DNA of 6,191 nt from Desulfobacteraceae bacterium (GCA_030592105.1 JAUVKE010000163.1:1-6191); one strand, 5' to 3'. Positions 1 through 6,191 are shown, numbered from the stretch's first letter. Translations and numbers: made by a program. Notes: a model not told the origin generated them from the letters alone.

Positions 1-1301
1 GAACTCCGATTCCAATGATTCATTGTAATAACTGCGGAATAGTGCCGGTGCCGGAAAAAGACCTTCCTGTCATTCTCCCTGAGGATGCTGATCTTCTGGA
101 AGGAGGGAAATCACCACTGCCAACCATTGATTATTTTGCCAGGGTAAAATGCCCAAAATGTGGTAATGATGACGCCTCACGGGAAACAGATACTATGGAT
201 ACATTCGTGGAATCTTCCTGGTATTTTGAGCGGTATTGCAGCCCTAACTGCGATACAGGCATGTTTAAAAAAAAGGAGGTCGATTACTGGATGCCTGTTG
301 ATCAATATATCGGAGGTGTTGAACATGCTATTTTACACCTTCTCTATTCAAGGTATTTCACACGTGTTCTGGCTGATATGAAACTTATCAAATACAAGGA
401 ACCTTTTACCAGGCTTTTAACACAGGGAATGGTTTGCAAGGAGACTGTTTCATGTCCTGAACATGGTTTTTTATTTCCGGAAGAAGTTGATCCGGATAAG
501 AATATATGTAAAAAATGTGGCAAAGCAATAACTACCGGCCGTATAGAAAAAATGTCCAAATCAAAAAAAAATGTTGTTGATCCAGGCTCCCTTATCAAAC
601 AATATGGAGCAGACACAACAAGACTCTTTTGTCTATTTGCCGCTCCCCCCGAGAGGGATCTCGAATGGAGTAAAAAAGGAGTTGAAGGGAGTGCCCGTTT
701 TTTAAAACGTATCTGGCAGATTTTTTTTGATTATATTGAATTTACTTGCGATGCTGAGCCTTTTGCAGGAAATGCTGAAGAGTTGCATGGTGATATCCTT
801 AAATTATTCAAAAAAATTCACCAAACGATTAAAAAGGTTACTGAGGATATAGAAAAAAGATTTAATTTTAATACTGCCATAAGCGCTGTTATGGAACTGG
901 TAAATACCATGTACAGTATTGACAAAAATGCTTTTAGTAATAAAAAAAAAAAGAATTCCATACAAGTAATGAGACTTGCAATGGAATCTGTAATACTCCT
1001 GCTTTCGCCCATAATTCCTCATATAGCGGAAGAATTATGGCACCGCCTTGGCAACAAAACAAATACCTTATTAACCCCATGGCCTCTATACGATGAAAAA
1101 GCATTGATTGAAGATAATATTTTGATAGTAGTACAGGTAAACGGTAAGCTCAGGAGTAAATTTAATGCTAAGCTGAATGAAAATGAAGATACGGTAAAAC
1201 AGATTGCTCTTTCAGATCAGCATGTGCAGAAATTTATAAACAATAAACCTGTTAAAAAGATTATTCTTGTCAAAAATAAACTTGTCAATATCGTAACATA
1301 G
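1..1301 (+). CDS. leuS: Leucyl-tRNA synthetase, C-terminal half (5' end outside window)
   Basis: Class Ia synthetase that charges tRNA(Leu) with leucine in the cytoplasm. The frame is open from nt 3 (Thr-Pro-Ile-Pro precede the first Met at nt 15), so that Met is internal. About 432 residues are present; against the 860-residue E. coli enzyme roughly half, including the HIGH motif and editing domain, lies upstream. Visible in order: a Cys pair CNNCG (24-38) and CPKCG (150-164), which fit the zinc site of bacterial LeuRS; the conserved [14 protein letters not shown] stretch; [15 protein letters not shown]; a leucine-specific insert with CPEHG (453-467) and CKKCG (507-521); KMSKS at 549-563; the helical anticodon-binding domain; and the C-terminal tRNA-binding domain with [10 protein letters not shown]. 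It ends at TAG. lptE follows after 8 nt with no terminator between, so the two are probably co-transcribed. Several long A runs occur (9-11 nt), including one of 11 at 942-952. The identification is secure. Confidence 0.97.
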   Translation, partial: TPIPMIHCNNCGIVPVPEKDLPVILPEDADLLEGGKSPLPTIDYFARVKCPKCGNDDASRETDTMDTFVESSWYFERYCSPNCDTGMFKKKEVDYWMPVDQYIGGVEHAILHLLYSRYFTRVLADMKLIKYKEPFTRLLTQGMVCKETVSCPEHGFLFPEEVDPDKNICKKCGKAITTGRIEKMSKSKKNVVDPGSLIKQYGADTTRLFCLFAAPPERDLEWSKKGVEGSARFLKRIWQIFFDYIEFTCDAEPFAGNAEELHGDILKLFKKIHQTIKKVTEDIEKRFNFNTAISAVMELVNTMYSIDKNAFSNKKKKNSIQVMRLAMESVILLLSPIIPHIAEELWHRLGNKTNTLLTPWPLYDEKALIEDNILIVVQVNGKLRSKFNAKLNENEDTVKQIALSDQHVQKFINNKPVKKIILVKNKLVNIVT

Positions 1302-1309
1302 AAGGAAAT

Positions 1310-1828
1310 ATGGCGTCAGATATAAAAAAAAACAATTATATAATCTTTGCATTATTTCTGTTTTTGTCAGCTTGTGGATATAAATTTTCTGGCGGTGGCA
1401 GCTTACCAGCAGGAATACAAAAAATAAATATTTCAACATTTACAAATAAGACTTCTGAAATAGGAATTGAAAATATTATTACAGATAATCTTATTTATGA
1501 ATTTACCCGGAGTGATAAGACTTTTTTATCGGATCAAGATAAAGCAGATGGTTTTATTACCGGTACTGTTAAATCTCTGAGGGTACATAATATTGCACGG
1601 AGAGGCGCAACCAGAACTCTTGAAAGGAAAGTTACAGTCAATGTATCATTAACATTAAAAAATCGAAATGGAAAAACAATCCGATTTATAAATAACAAAT
1701 CTGACAATGAAATTTTTGAAGTTGCATTAGATAAAATGACAACAGAATTAAATCGCAGACAAGCTGTTAAAGAACTTTCATCAAGGCTTGCTGAAAAAAT
1801 TTTCAACAGCCTGACAGAAAATTTTTAA
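1310..1828 (+). CDS. lptE: LPS-assembly lipoprotein LptE
   Basis: Outer-membrane lipoprotein that plugs and helps fold the LptD barrel, which inserts LPS into the outer leaflet. The 172-residue product has a short Lys-bearing N-terminus, a hydrophobic stretch at about residues 10-20, and a lipobox Leu-Ser-Ala-Cys with Cys22 as the lipidation site. The mature start CGYKFSGGGSLPAGIQKINI matches the LptE/RlpB pattern (CGY.F, then 'lp.gi..i.i..f.N'), and the middle and C-terminus have the usual alternation of beta segments and a final helix. The length is typical. The ATG at 1310 is the only sensible start: no other Met lies before the lipobox. AAGGA at 1302-1306 is the ribosome site, with rather short spacing. 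Position directly after leuS is the classical context. In E. coli holA comes next; here the gene is followed by a terminator and rpsT. The divergent family makes this call context-aided, but lipobox, motif and position agree. Confidence 0.9.
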   Translation: MASDIKKNNYIIFALFLFLSACGYKFSGGGSLPAGIQKINISTFTNKTSEIGIENIITDNLIYEFTRSDKTFLSDQDKADGFITGTVKSLRVHNIARRGATRTLERKVTVNVSLTLKNRNGKTIRFINNKSDNEIFEVALDKMTTELNRRQAVKELSSRLAEKIFNSLTENF

Positions 1829-1860
1829 AAAAGACGGTAGAAAAATTTCCCCGTCTTTTT
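1828..1860. terminator. Bidirectional intrinsic terminator between lptE and rpsT
   Basis: AAAAAGACGG (1828-1837) pairs perfectly with CCGTCTTTTT (1851-1860) around a 13-nt loop, giving a GACGG/CCGTC core flanked by A and T runs. The plus strand reads T5 after the core. The minus strand reads a T run of about 7 (complement of the A run at 1827-1832, extended by pairing bases). It starts on the lptE stop codon and lies 33 nt past the rpsT stop, so it can end both convergent transcripts. Confidence 0.85.
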
Positions 1861-1872
1861 AACTGAATTTGT

Positions 1873-1900
1873 AAAATAGCAAGTACGTGCTCTCTATTTT
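1873..1900 (-). terminator. Possible second hairpin at the rpsT 3' end
   Basis: An inverted repeat AAAATAG (1873-1879) / CTATTTT (1894-1900) overlaps the rpsT stop codon. Read on the minus strand it is a 7-bp, AT-rich stem with a 14-nt loop and ends in TTTT. It could assist termination or protect the mRNA end, but with only one G-C pair it may be chance. The stronger hairpin at 1828-1860 is the likelier terminator. Confidence 0.3.
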
Positions 1901-2160
1901 GTAATACCATTAACCAGTTTTGTGATGCGGGATATTTTGCGGGCAGCGGTTCTCTTATGAAGTACCCCTTTTCTTGCCGCAGCATCTATCGCTGATTTTG
2001 CAGCATTAAGAGTTGTCAATGCTAAATCACTAACATTCTCGTTTACTGCAATGCGCACATTTTTAATCACATTTTTAACTTTTGTTTTCACAGCTTTATT
2101 ACGGATACGTTTCTTTTCATTTTGATGTGCCCGTTTTAATGCAGATTTATGGTTTGCCAA
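1894..2160 (-). CDS. rpsT: 30S ribosomal protein S20
   Basis: Primary-binding 16S rRNA protein of the small subunit. The 88-residue, Lys/Arg-rich, helical protein has the S20 hallmarks: MANHKSALKRAHQNEKKR at the N-terminus, a central 'NAAKSAIDAAARKGVLHKRTA' type segment, and a short basic tail. Length is normal for the family (E. coli 87). The start codon is TTG (2160-2158 on the minus strand). A TAA lies in frame two codons upstream, so no upstream start is possible, and a good ribosome site AGGAG sits 9 nt away. E. coli rpsT also starts at TTG, where the weak codon is tied to autoregulation by S20. It is a single-gene unit, convergent with lptE and divergent from the DUF169-coaE gene. The stop is TAG. 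Confidence 0.97.
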   Translation of the reverse strand: MANHKSALKRAHQNEKKRIRNKAVKTKVKNVIKNVRIAVNENVSDLALTTLNAAKSAIDAAARKGVLHKRTAARKISRITKLVNGITK

Positions 2161-2368
2161 TTTTTACCACTCCTTTTATTAAATCAGTAACTTTTCAAAA
2201 ACTTCGAAATATTAACAGCTTATAGAAACATTTTTATAAACGGTACTCTGGATTCTAACAGAAAGTTTAATAATACATATAAAAACATCATAAAGTATTA
2301 CAGTATAAATAAACTTATATATTGTATCTTTTTTTATCAAATGTCAATAAAAAAATGAGGTAAATTAC
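2161..2368. promoter_or_regulatory. AT-rich divergent intergenic region (rpsT leader and DUF169-coaE promoter region)
   Basis: No gene is visible in these 208 bp. It must hold the promoters of rpsT (leftward) and of the DUF169-coaE gene (rightward). On the minus strand a perfect -35-like TTGACA lies at 2347-2342, but the hexamers 16-18 nt further on are poor -10 matches. A TAGAAT (-10-like) at 2257-2252 lacks a good -35. On the plus strand TATATT at 2318-2323 could be a -10 for the rightward gene, again with a weak -35. Because the sequence is so AT-rich, -10-like matches are expected by chance, so no promoter is assigned firmly. Plus-strand GAGG (2357-2360), 8 nt before the ATG at 2369, is the ribosome site of the next gene. 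Confidence 0.5.
2170..2174 (-). promoter_or_regulatory. Ribosome binding site that fixes the rpsT TTG start
   Basis: Read on the minus strand the leader is AAAGGAGTGGTAAAAATTG, with AGGAG 9 nt before the TTG. A TAA lies in frame two codons before the TTG, which rules out an upstream start and supports genuine non-AUG initiation. Confidence 0.85.
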
Positions 2369-3790
2369 ATGCAAAAGATAAAAGAATATAACTGGGAGGA
2401 AAAAATCAGAAGGCTTGAACTTCTAATGCGATTAAAATCTTTTCCCGTTGGTTTCAAAATGCTTGAAAAAAAAGAACAGCTTGAAGAGATAAAATTTTTA
2501 CGAAGGTTCAAACATAATATGACTCTTTGCCAGCTTATCAATCTTGTGAGAAATTTCGACTGGACTGTTGGAGCAGATCTTGATGACTTTATGTCGCCAA
2601 TGTGTCCCTCAATTATAGGAATGACAGATTTACCGGAAATCTATAAAGACGGTACATTTCGGAGTATTGTATGGGCAAAGACAAGAAAAGATGGAAAAAA
2701 GTATGAGGAGTCTATTCAAAGAATTCCCACTGGAAAGTATCAGGCAGTTGTAATGGCTCCTCTGGTTTATAATCCCTTTGAACCTGATATTGTTTTAATA
2801 TATGCCAATCCTGCCCAAATGATGCTGTTGATCAATTCTCTTCAGTTTGATAATTATGAGGTTATGCAATTTTTTTGTGTGGGAGAATCATCATGCTCAG
2901 ACGCTATTGCAAGATGTTATCTTACACAGAAGCCGTCATTAACTATTCCATGTTATGGTGAACGTCGATATGGACATGCCCAGGACGATGAACTGGTTAT
3001 GGCAATTCCGGCAGGCATGATGGAAAAGGTTCTTGCAGGAATGGAAACTTTATATAGAAGAGGTATCCGTTACCCAATAAGCTTTGCTGGAGCTGAGCAG
3101 GATCTTGAAGCAGCTTTTCCGTTTACCTATACAGGGATTGATGATATTGAAGTAATTCGTGGAAAAGATAATCGTCTTCTTTTAGGTCTGACAGGAGGTA
3201 TTGCAAGCGGAAAAACAGCTGTATCAAATATTCTGGAAGATATGGGTGCCCATACTATTGATTTTGATATTATCTCAAGAGAAGTAGTTGAACCTGAAAA
3301 ACCTGCATGGAAAGATATTGTAGATTTTTTTGGAAAACAGATTATCTCTGATGACGGTCAATTAGAACGAAAAATTCTTTCAGGGATAGTTTTTAGTGAT
3401 CTTGAAAAAAGAAAAAAACTGGAGAGTTTTATACATCCACGTATTCATGAAGAATTTGTCATACAGATTAACTCTATTGTTGAAAAAGATTCAAATGCAA
3501 TAATTCAGGTAGTAATTCCCCTGTTAATTGAATCTAACCTGCAGTATATGTTTCACAAATTGGCCGTTGTTTACATACCTTACGAAGAACAGCTGAAGCG
3601 TTTGATAAAACGTGAAGGTATAAGCGAAAAAGAAGCATGCAGCATGCTGGATGCACAGCTGCCAATAGACGAAAAAACAGGATATGCAGATTATATTATT
3701 AATAACGCAAATTCTCTTGAAGAGACAAAAAAGCAGGTGGAAGATCTCTGGCAGACTCTAAAAGAGATTCAAAAAACGAAAAATTATTAA
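2369..3790 (+). CDS. coaE: DUF169 domain fused to dephospho-CoA kinase (CoaE)
   Basis: One uninterrupted 473-residue protein. Residues 1 to about 245 match the uncharacterised DUF169 family (COG2043): C54, C79, a GESSCSD segment at 172-178 (C176), C183, and IPCYGERRYGH at 193-203 (C195). After a short linker, residues about 270-468 form a full-length CoaE, which phosphorylates the ribose 3'-OH of dephospho-CoA with ATP, the last step of CoA synthesis. Kinase marks: P-loop GGIASGKT (276-283), the DxD at 298-300 (IDFDIISREVVEP), HP at 356-357, IPLLIES at 383-389, the lid-type segment with KRLIKREG and Q430, and AD at 440-441 followed by YIINN. The usual CoaE is about 200 residues, so the extra 270 N-terminal residues are the oddity. 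ATG 2369 has GAGG 8 nt upstream; no ribosome site precedes the kinase part, so a separate CoaE start is unlikely. The kinase call is firm. The role of the DUF169 part is unknown to me. The gene stands alone. Confidence 0.93.
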   Translation: MQKIKEYNWEEKIRRLELLMRLKSFPVGFKMLEKKEQLEEIKFLRRFKHNMTLCQLINLVRNFDWTVGADLDDFMSPMCPSIIGMTDLPEIYKDGTFRSIVWAKTRKDGKKYEESIQRIPTGKYQAVVMAPLVYNPFEPDIVLIYANPAQMMLLINSLQFDNYEVMQFFCVGESSCSDAIARCYLTQKPSLTIPCYGERRYGHAQDDELVMAIPAGMMEKVLAGMETLYRRGIRYPISFAGAEQDLEAAFPFTYTGIDDIEVIRGKDNRLLLGLTGGIASGKTAVSNILEDMGAHTIDFDIISREVVEPEKPAWKDIVDFFGKQIISDDGQLERKILSGIVFSDLEKRKKLESFIHPRIHEEFVIQINSIVEKDSNAIIQVVIPLLIESNLQYMFHKLAVVYIPYEEQLKRLIKREGISEKEACSMLDAQLPIDEKTGYADYIINNANSLEETKKQVEDLWQTLKEIQKTKNY

Positions 3791-3794
3791 TTGT

Positions 3795-3816
3795 TTATCT
3801 ATAGGCTTTAAGATAA
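3795..3816. terminator. Weak hairpin between convergent coaE and permease genes
   Basis: TTATCT (3795-3800) pairs with AGATAA (3811-3816) around a 10-nt loop, and plus-strand TGATTTTTATT follows. It sits in the 32-bp gap between two convergent stop codons, where a terminator is expected, but the stem has a single G-C pair. It may be chance; no better candidate is seen in the gap. Confidence 0.3.
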
Positions 3817-3822
3817 TGATTT

Positions 3823-5043
3823 TTATTCGTATCTAAGAGCATCTATCGGATTAAGCAGCGATGCCTTTCTTGCCGGATACAGACCAAAGATCACTCCAAT
3901 CATCATGGAGAAAAAGAATGATAAAAATATTGATTGAACAGAGACCACCGAAGGCCATTTTGCAAATATTGATATAAATTCCGATATGGTAAGCCCTAAA
4001 AGAATGCCGATAAGACCGCCGGCCGAGCATAGTACCAGGGACTCAATCAGGAACTGAAACAGGATATCTCTTGTTTTTGCCCCTGCTGCCATCCTGATTC
4101 CGATCTCCCTGGTCCGCTCGGTTACAGATACGAGCATTATATTCATTATTCCTATACCGCCTACAACAAGAGAGACCGAGGCGATACTTGCCAGAACAAT
4201 GGTCATTATCTTCATGCTGGATGCAGCGGCATCCTGAATATCAGCCATATTCCTGATGATAAAATCATCTTCTTTCCCTTCCCTTATGCGATGCCTTTCG
4301 CGCAAGAGCAGGGTAATCTCCTCCTGGGCACTCGCCATCAATGTTTCGTCTTTAGCTGAAACAATGATCCTTCTCAATCTGCTGTGCTTGCCAAAGAGCC
4401 GCTTTTTGGCAGTTGTAAAAGGGACCAGAATTGTATCATCCTGATCAGTACCAAAAGGTGATTGCCCCTTTTCCTTTAAAAGGCCGATTACCTTAAAAGG
4501 AACCCGTTTTATTCTGATAATCTCCCCGATTGGAGATGCCATCTGAAACAGATTTTGGGCCACTGTTTTTCCAATTACTGCTACTTTTGTCCCGTACCTC
4601 ACATCTGTATCATGAAAAAAAGACCCTGAAGCCTTTTCCCATTTTCTGATAGTCATATAATCAGAGGTTGTGCCAAATATACGGGTGGACCAGTTCAGGT
4701 TTCCATAAATCACCTGGGCAGTTATATTTGCTGTTGGAGCTGCCAATGCCACAGAGGGACACTTTTCGACTATGGCTGTGGCATCTTCCGGTACCAGGGT
4801 ACTTATGCTCCCCCAACCGCCCCTGATTCCTCCGCGGGTCAGGCTGCCCGATTCAATATGGAGCATATTGCTGCCCATGCTGGCAATTTTATTCGTGATA
4901 CTGATCCTTGCTCCCTGGCCGATGCCGACCATTACAATTACAGCGCTCACCCCGATAATGATGCCGAGCATGGTTAATAATGACCGGATTTTGTTTTTCA
5001 ACAAAGCCCGGCATGAGATCTTAAGGCCAGCAATCAGATTCAT
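3823..5043 (-). CDS. MacB/FtsX-type ABC transporter permease
   Basis: Inner-membrane permease subunit of a tripartite exporter. The 406 residues show the standard MacB-like plan: a cytoplasmic N-terminal helix ([20 protein letters not shown]), TM1 at about 22-42, a large periplasmic domain at about 45-280 of the MacB_PCD type, then TM2 (about 281-307), the cytoplasmic coupling segment SVTERTREIGIRMAAGA (308-322), TM3 (about 328-357), TM4 (about 368-388) and the closing LYPARKASLLNPIDALRYE. Length is normal for a permease encoded apart from its ATPase. Its ATG shares ATGA with the stop of the ATPase gene (5040-5043), so translation is likely coupled; GAGGA lies 12 nt before the ATG. In this family substrates are moved from the periplasm outward rather than through the membrane (MacB mechanotransmission), but the substrate here (peptide, lipid, macrolide or other) cannot be told. 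LolCE-like lipoprotein sorting is less likely, given the adjacent adaptor gene. Confidence 0.93.
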   Translation of the reverse strand: MNLIAGLKISCRALLKNKIRSLLTMLGIIIGVSAVIVMVGIGQGARISITNKIASMGSNMLHIESGSLTRGGIRGGWGSISTLVPEDATAIVEKCPSVALAAPTANITAQVIYGNLNWSTRIFGTTSDYMTIRKWEKASGSFFHDTDVRYGTKVAVIGKTVAQNLFQMASPIGEIIRIKRVPFKVIGLLKEKGQSPFGTDQDDTILVPFTTAKKRLFGKHSRLRRIIVSAKDETLMASAQEEITLLLRERHRIREGKEDDFIIRNMADIQDAAASSMKIMTIVLASIASVSLVVGGIGIMNIMLVSVTERTREIGIRMAAGAKTRDILFQFLIESLVLCSAGGLIGILLGLTISEFISIFAKWPSVVSVQSIFLSFFFSMMIGVIFGLYPARKASLLNPIDALRYE

Positions 5044-5741
5044 GAAAGGGAAATATCCTCTATGATTACGCCATCGCTTAATTTGATCCGTCTTTCAGCA
5101 AAACAGGCGATATCCTGATCATGGGTAACAAATATAATAGTTTTTTTTAAATTTTGATTCAGATTTTGAAAAATTTCCATAATCTCTCCGCCAGTCTTGC
5201 TGTCCAGATTGCCAGTAGGCTCATCTGCCATGATAATAGAGGGTTTATTTACCAGTGCTCTTGCTATGGCCACCCGCTGCTGCTCTCCACCTGAAAGCTG
5301 ACTGGAGTGATGTTTTTCCCTCCCTTGCAGTCCAACCATCTTGAGCATCTCTTGTGCCATCTCTTTTCTCTGCCTTGAAGATATATTTTCCATATAATAG
5401 AGAGGCAGCTCCACGTTTTCCAGGGCTGTTGTCCTGGAAAGAAGATTAAAGTTTTGAAATACAAAGCCTATTTTTTTATTTCGGATTCCAGCCATTTCAT
5501 CCCGGGATAGATGTCCCACATCAACATCTTCCAGCGTGTAGATTCCCGAAGTAGGCAGATCAAGGCAACCGAGTATATTCATAAGGGTAGATTTCCCTGA
5601 CCCTGAAGCTCCCATCAGGGCGACAAACTCACCGCTTGAAATAACAAGAGATATCCCTTTAATTGCGGCAACCTCAACATCACCAAGAAAATAGGTTTTG
5701 CAGAGGTCTTTTACAATAATTTGTTTATTCCTGTCCGACAT
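5040..5741 (-). CDS. ABC transporter ATP-binding protein (MacB/LolD/YknY type)
   Basis: Cytoplasmic ATPase that powers the permease encoded next. The 233 residues contain every catalytic element: Walker [10 protein letters not shown] (44-52), Q-loop Q96 in VFQNFNLL, signature LSGGEQQR (149-156), Walker B IIMADEP with D173 and E174, D-loop NLD (178-180) and switch H207. [11 protein letters not shown] after the Q-loop and the [10 protein letters not shown] run are typical of the MacB/LolD/YknY class. The length fits a stand-alone nucleotide-binding subunit; in E. coli MacB the ATPase and permease are one chain, so this is the split form. The start ATG (5741-5739) directly abuts the TAA of the adaptor gene with no gap, and its stop overlaps the permease start by 4 nt, so the three genes form a tightly coupled operon read leftward. 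A GAGGA lies 12 nt before the ATG, inside the adaptor gene. Confidence 0.96.
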   Translation of the reverse strand: MSDRNKQIIVKDLCKTYFLGDVEVAAIKGISLVISSGEFVALMGASGSGKSTLMNILGCLDLPTSGIYTLEDVDVGHLSRDEMAGIRNKKIGFVFQNFNLLSRTTALENVELPLYYMENISSRQRKEMAQEMLKMVGLQGREKHHSSQLSGGEQQRVAIARALVNKPSIIMADEPTGNLDSKTGGEIMEIFQNLNQNLKKTIIFVTHDQDIACFAERRIKLSDGVIIEDISLS

Positions 5742-6191
5742 TTAGTGACGAAATCCTCTAAACCTGGCCTTAGACTGCTGTCCTCTATTTTTCGATATAA
5801 CCGGTTTGCCGTTTTTGTCCAGAGCCCCTGTTACCAGAGACTCTCCGCTTTGTATATCCCCTTGAACAAGCTCGGTATATTCTCCGTCCGTTATTCCGGT
5901 TTTTATAACAAGAGAATCTAAACTTCCATTTTTGTTCATCCGCCATACAAGTCTTGAATGCCGTCCTCTAAGATTTTTTTCAGCCTTTTCGCCTGTTTTT
6001 ATATCTTTTGATTTTAGCTTTTTCTGCTTCAAATTTTCAGGCAGCATAAATCTCAATGCCCCATTCGGTATTTTAATAATATTGCTCTCATGCTCAACCA
6101 TTATGGTTACATTAGCCGTCATTCCCGGTTTTAATTCCAATTTTTTGTTTTCAACTTCTATTATAACGTCATAGGTAACTACATTCTGTAC
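5742..6191 (-). CDS. MacA/HlyD-type periplasmic adaptor subunit, C-terminal part (5' end outside window)
   Basis: Periplasmic membrane-fusion protein that would link the inner-membrane ABC permease to an outer-membrane channel. The frame is open to the window edge: 17 codons precede the TTG at 6140, and they read VQNVVTYDVIIEVEN, a conserved MacA strand, so 6140 is not a start. The 149 visible residues cover the end of the beta-barrel (LELKPGMTANVTIMVEH), the IPNGALRF segment, a variable Lys-rich stretch, and the membrane-proximal domain (IKTGITDGEYTELVQGDIQSGESLVTG), then a basic tail with RGQQSKARFRGFRH. E. coli MacA has 371 residues, so more than half, including signal/anchor, coiled-coil hairpin and lipoyl domain, is outside. 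It is the first gene of the three in this window; the operon promoter is beyond the edge. Whether it is MacA proper or another RND/ABC adaptor cannot be settled from the C-terminus alone. Confidence 0.9.
   Translation of the reverse strand, partial: VQNVVTYDVIIEVENKKLELKPGMTANVTIMVEHESNIIKIPNGALRFMLPENLKQKKLKSKDIKTGEKAEKNLRGRHSRLVWRMNKNGSLDSLVIKTGITDGEYTELVQGDIQSGESLVTGALDKNGKPVISKNRGQQSKARFRGFRH

Noticed and set aside
15..17. ATG at 15 as the start of leuS
   Set aside because: In-frame codons before it encode Thr-Pro-Ile-Pro, a conserved LeuRS stretch, so the gene continues upstream of the window.
344..616. Minus-strand open frame of 90 codons opposite leuS
   Set aside because: It lies wholly within the conserved LeuRS coding sequence, has no family resemblance and no upstream ribosome site that I can see; it is a shadow of the real gene.
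1212..1439. Minus-strand open frame across the leuS-lptE junction
   Set aside because: It is antisense to two firmly identified genes, and the hydrophobic look comes from reading A-rich DNA backwards.
1803..1985. Minus-strand open frame overlapping the terminator and the rpsT end
   Set aside because: It overlaps rpsT in another frame on the same strand and crosses the terminator hairpin; no protein family is recognisable.
2161..2368. Possible small RNA, riboswitch or small ORF in the AT-rich spacer
   Set aside because: I found no long stem, recognisable riboswitch core or ORF with a ribosome site; the AT richness alone explains the short repeats seen there.
4772..5065. Plus-strand 97-codon frame opposite the permease start
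   Set aside because: It is the complement of the permease N-terminal region; its apparent hydrophobicity mirrors the TM1 codons. No ribosome site was seen.
5932..6174. Plus-strand 80-codon hydrophobic frame opposite the adaptor gene
   Set aside because: The minus-strand adaptor frame is conserved and runs to the window edge; the plus-strand Phe-rich frame is the antisense of Lys/Glu codons.

Overview
The window looks like a chromosomal segment of an AT-rich Gram-negative bacterium. LptE (lipopolysaccharide assembly), a lipobox and a MacAB-type export system all imply an outer membrane. The LeuRS wording (a GTPIP-type entry into a Cys-pair zinc site, and a leucine-specific insert just before KMSKS that carries Cys/His pairs) resembles Desulfobacterota (former Deltaproteobacteria) as I remember them. 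That placement is inferred from protein resemblance only.

Layout. (1) 1-1828, plus strand: the 3' half of leuS, then lptE 8 nt later, the same leuS-lptE pairing known from Enterobacteria. A GC-rich hairpin with T-runs on both strands (1828-1860) closes this unit and also serves the convergent rpsT. (2) 1894-2160, minus strand: rpsT (ribosomal protein S20), which starts at TTG with an in-frame stop two codons upstream. (3) 2161-2368: a 208-bp, very AT-rich divergent intergenic region holding the rpsT leader and the promoter region of the next gene. (4) 2369-3790, plus strand: one 473-residue ORF joining an N-terminal DUF169 domain to a complete-looking dephospho-CoA kinase (CoaE). This is the most unusual item in the window. 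(5) 3823 to the window end, minus strand: a three-gene tripartite ABC exporter unit, read as periplasmic adaptor (cut by the window edge), ATPase, permease. The adaptor and ATPase genes abut, and the ATPase and permease genes overlap by 4 nt.

How the genes relate: leuS, rpsT and coaE are housekeeping genes (leucine charging, 30S subunit, last step of CoA synthesis). LptE helps LptD deliver LPS to the outer membrane. The adaptor/ATPase/permease set is a split MacAB (YknXYZ-like) system whose substrate cannot be read from sequence; no outer-membrane channel gene is visible. I see no tRNA, rRNA, CRISPR array, insertion sequence or phage gene. Apart from the DUF169-CoaE fusion this is mostly an ordinary core-genome region.
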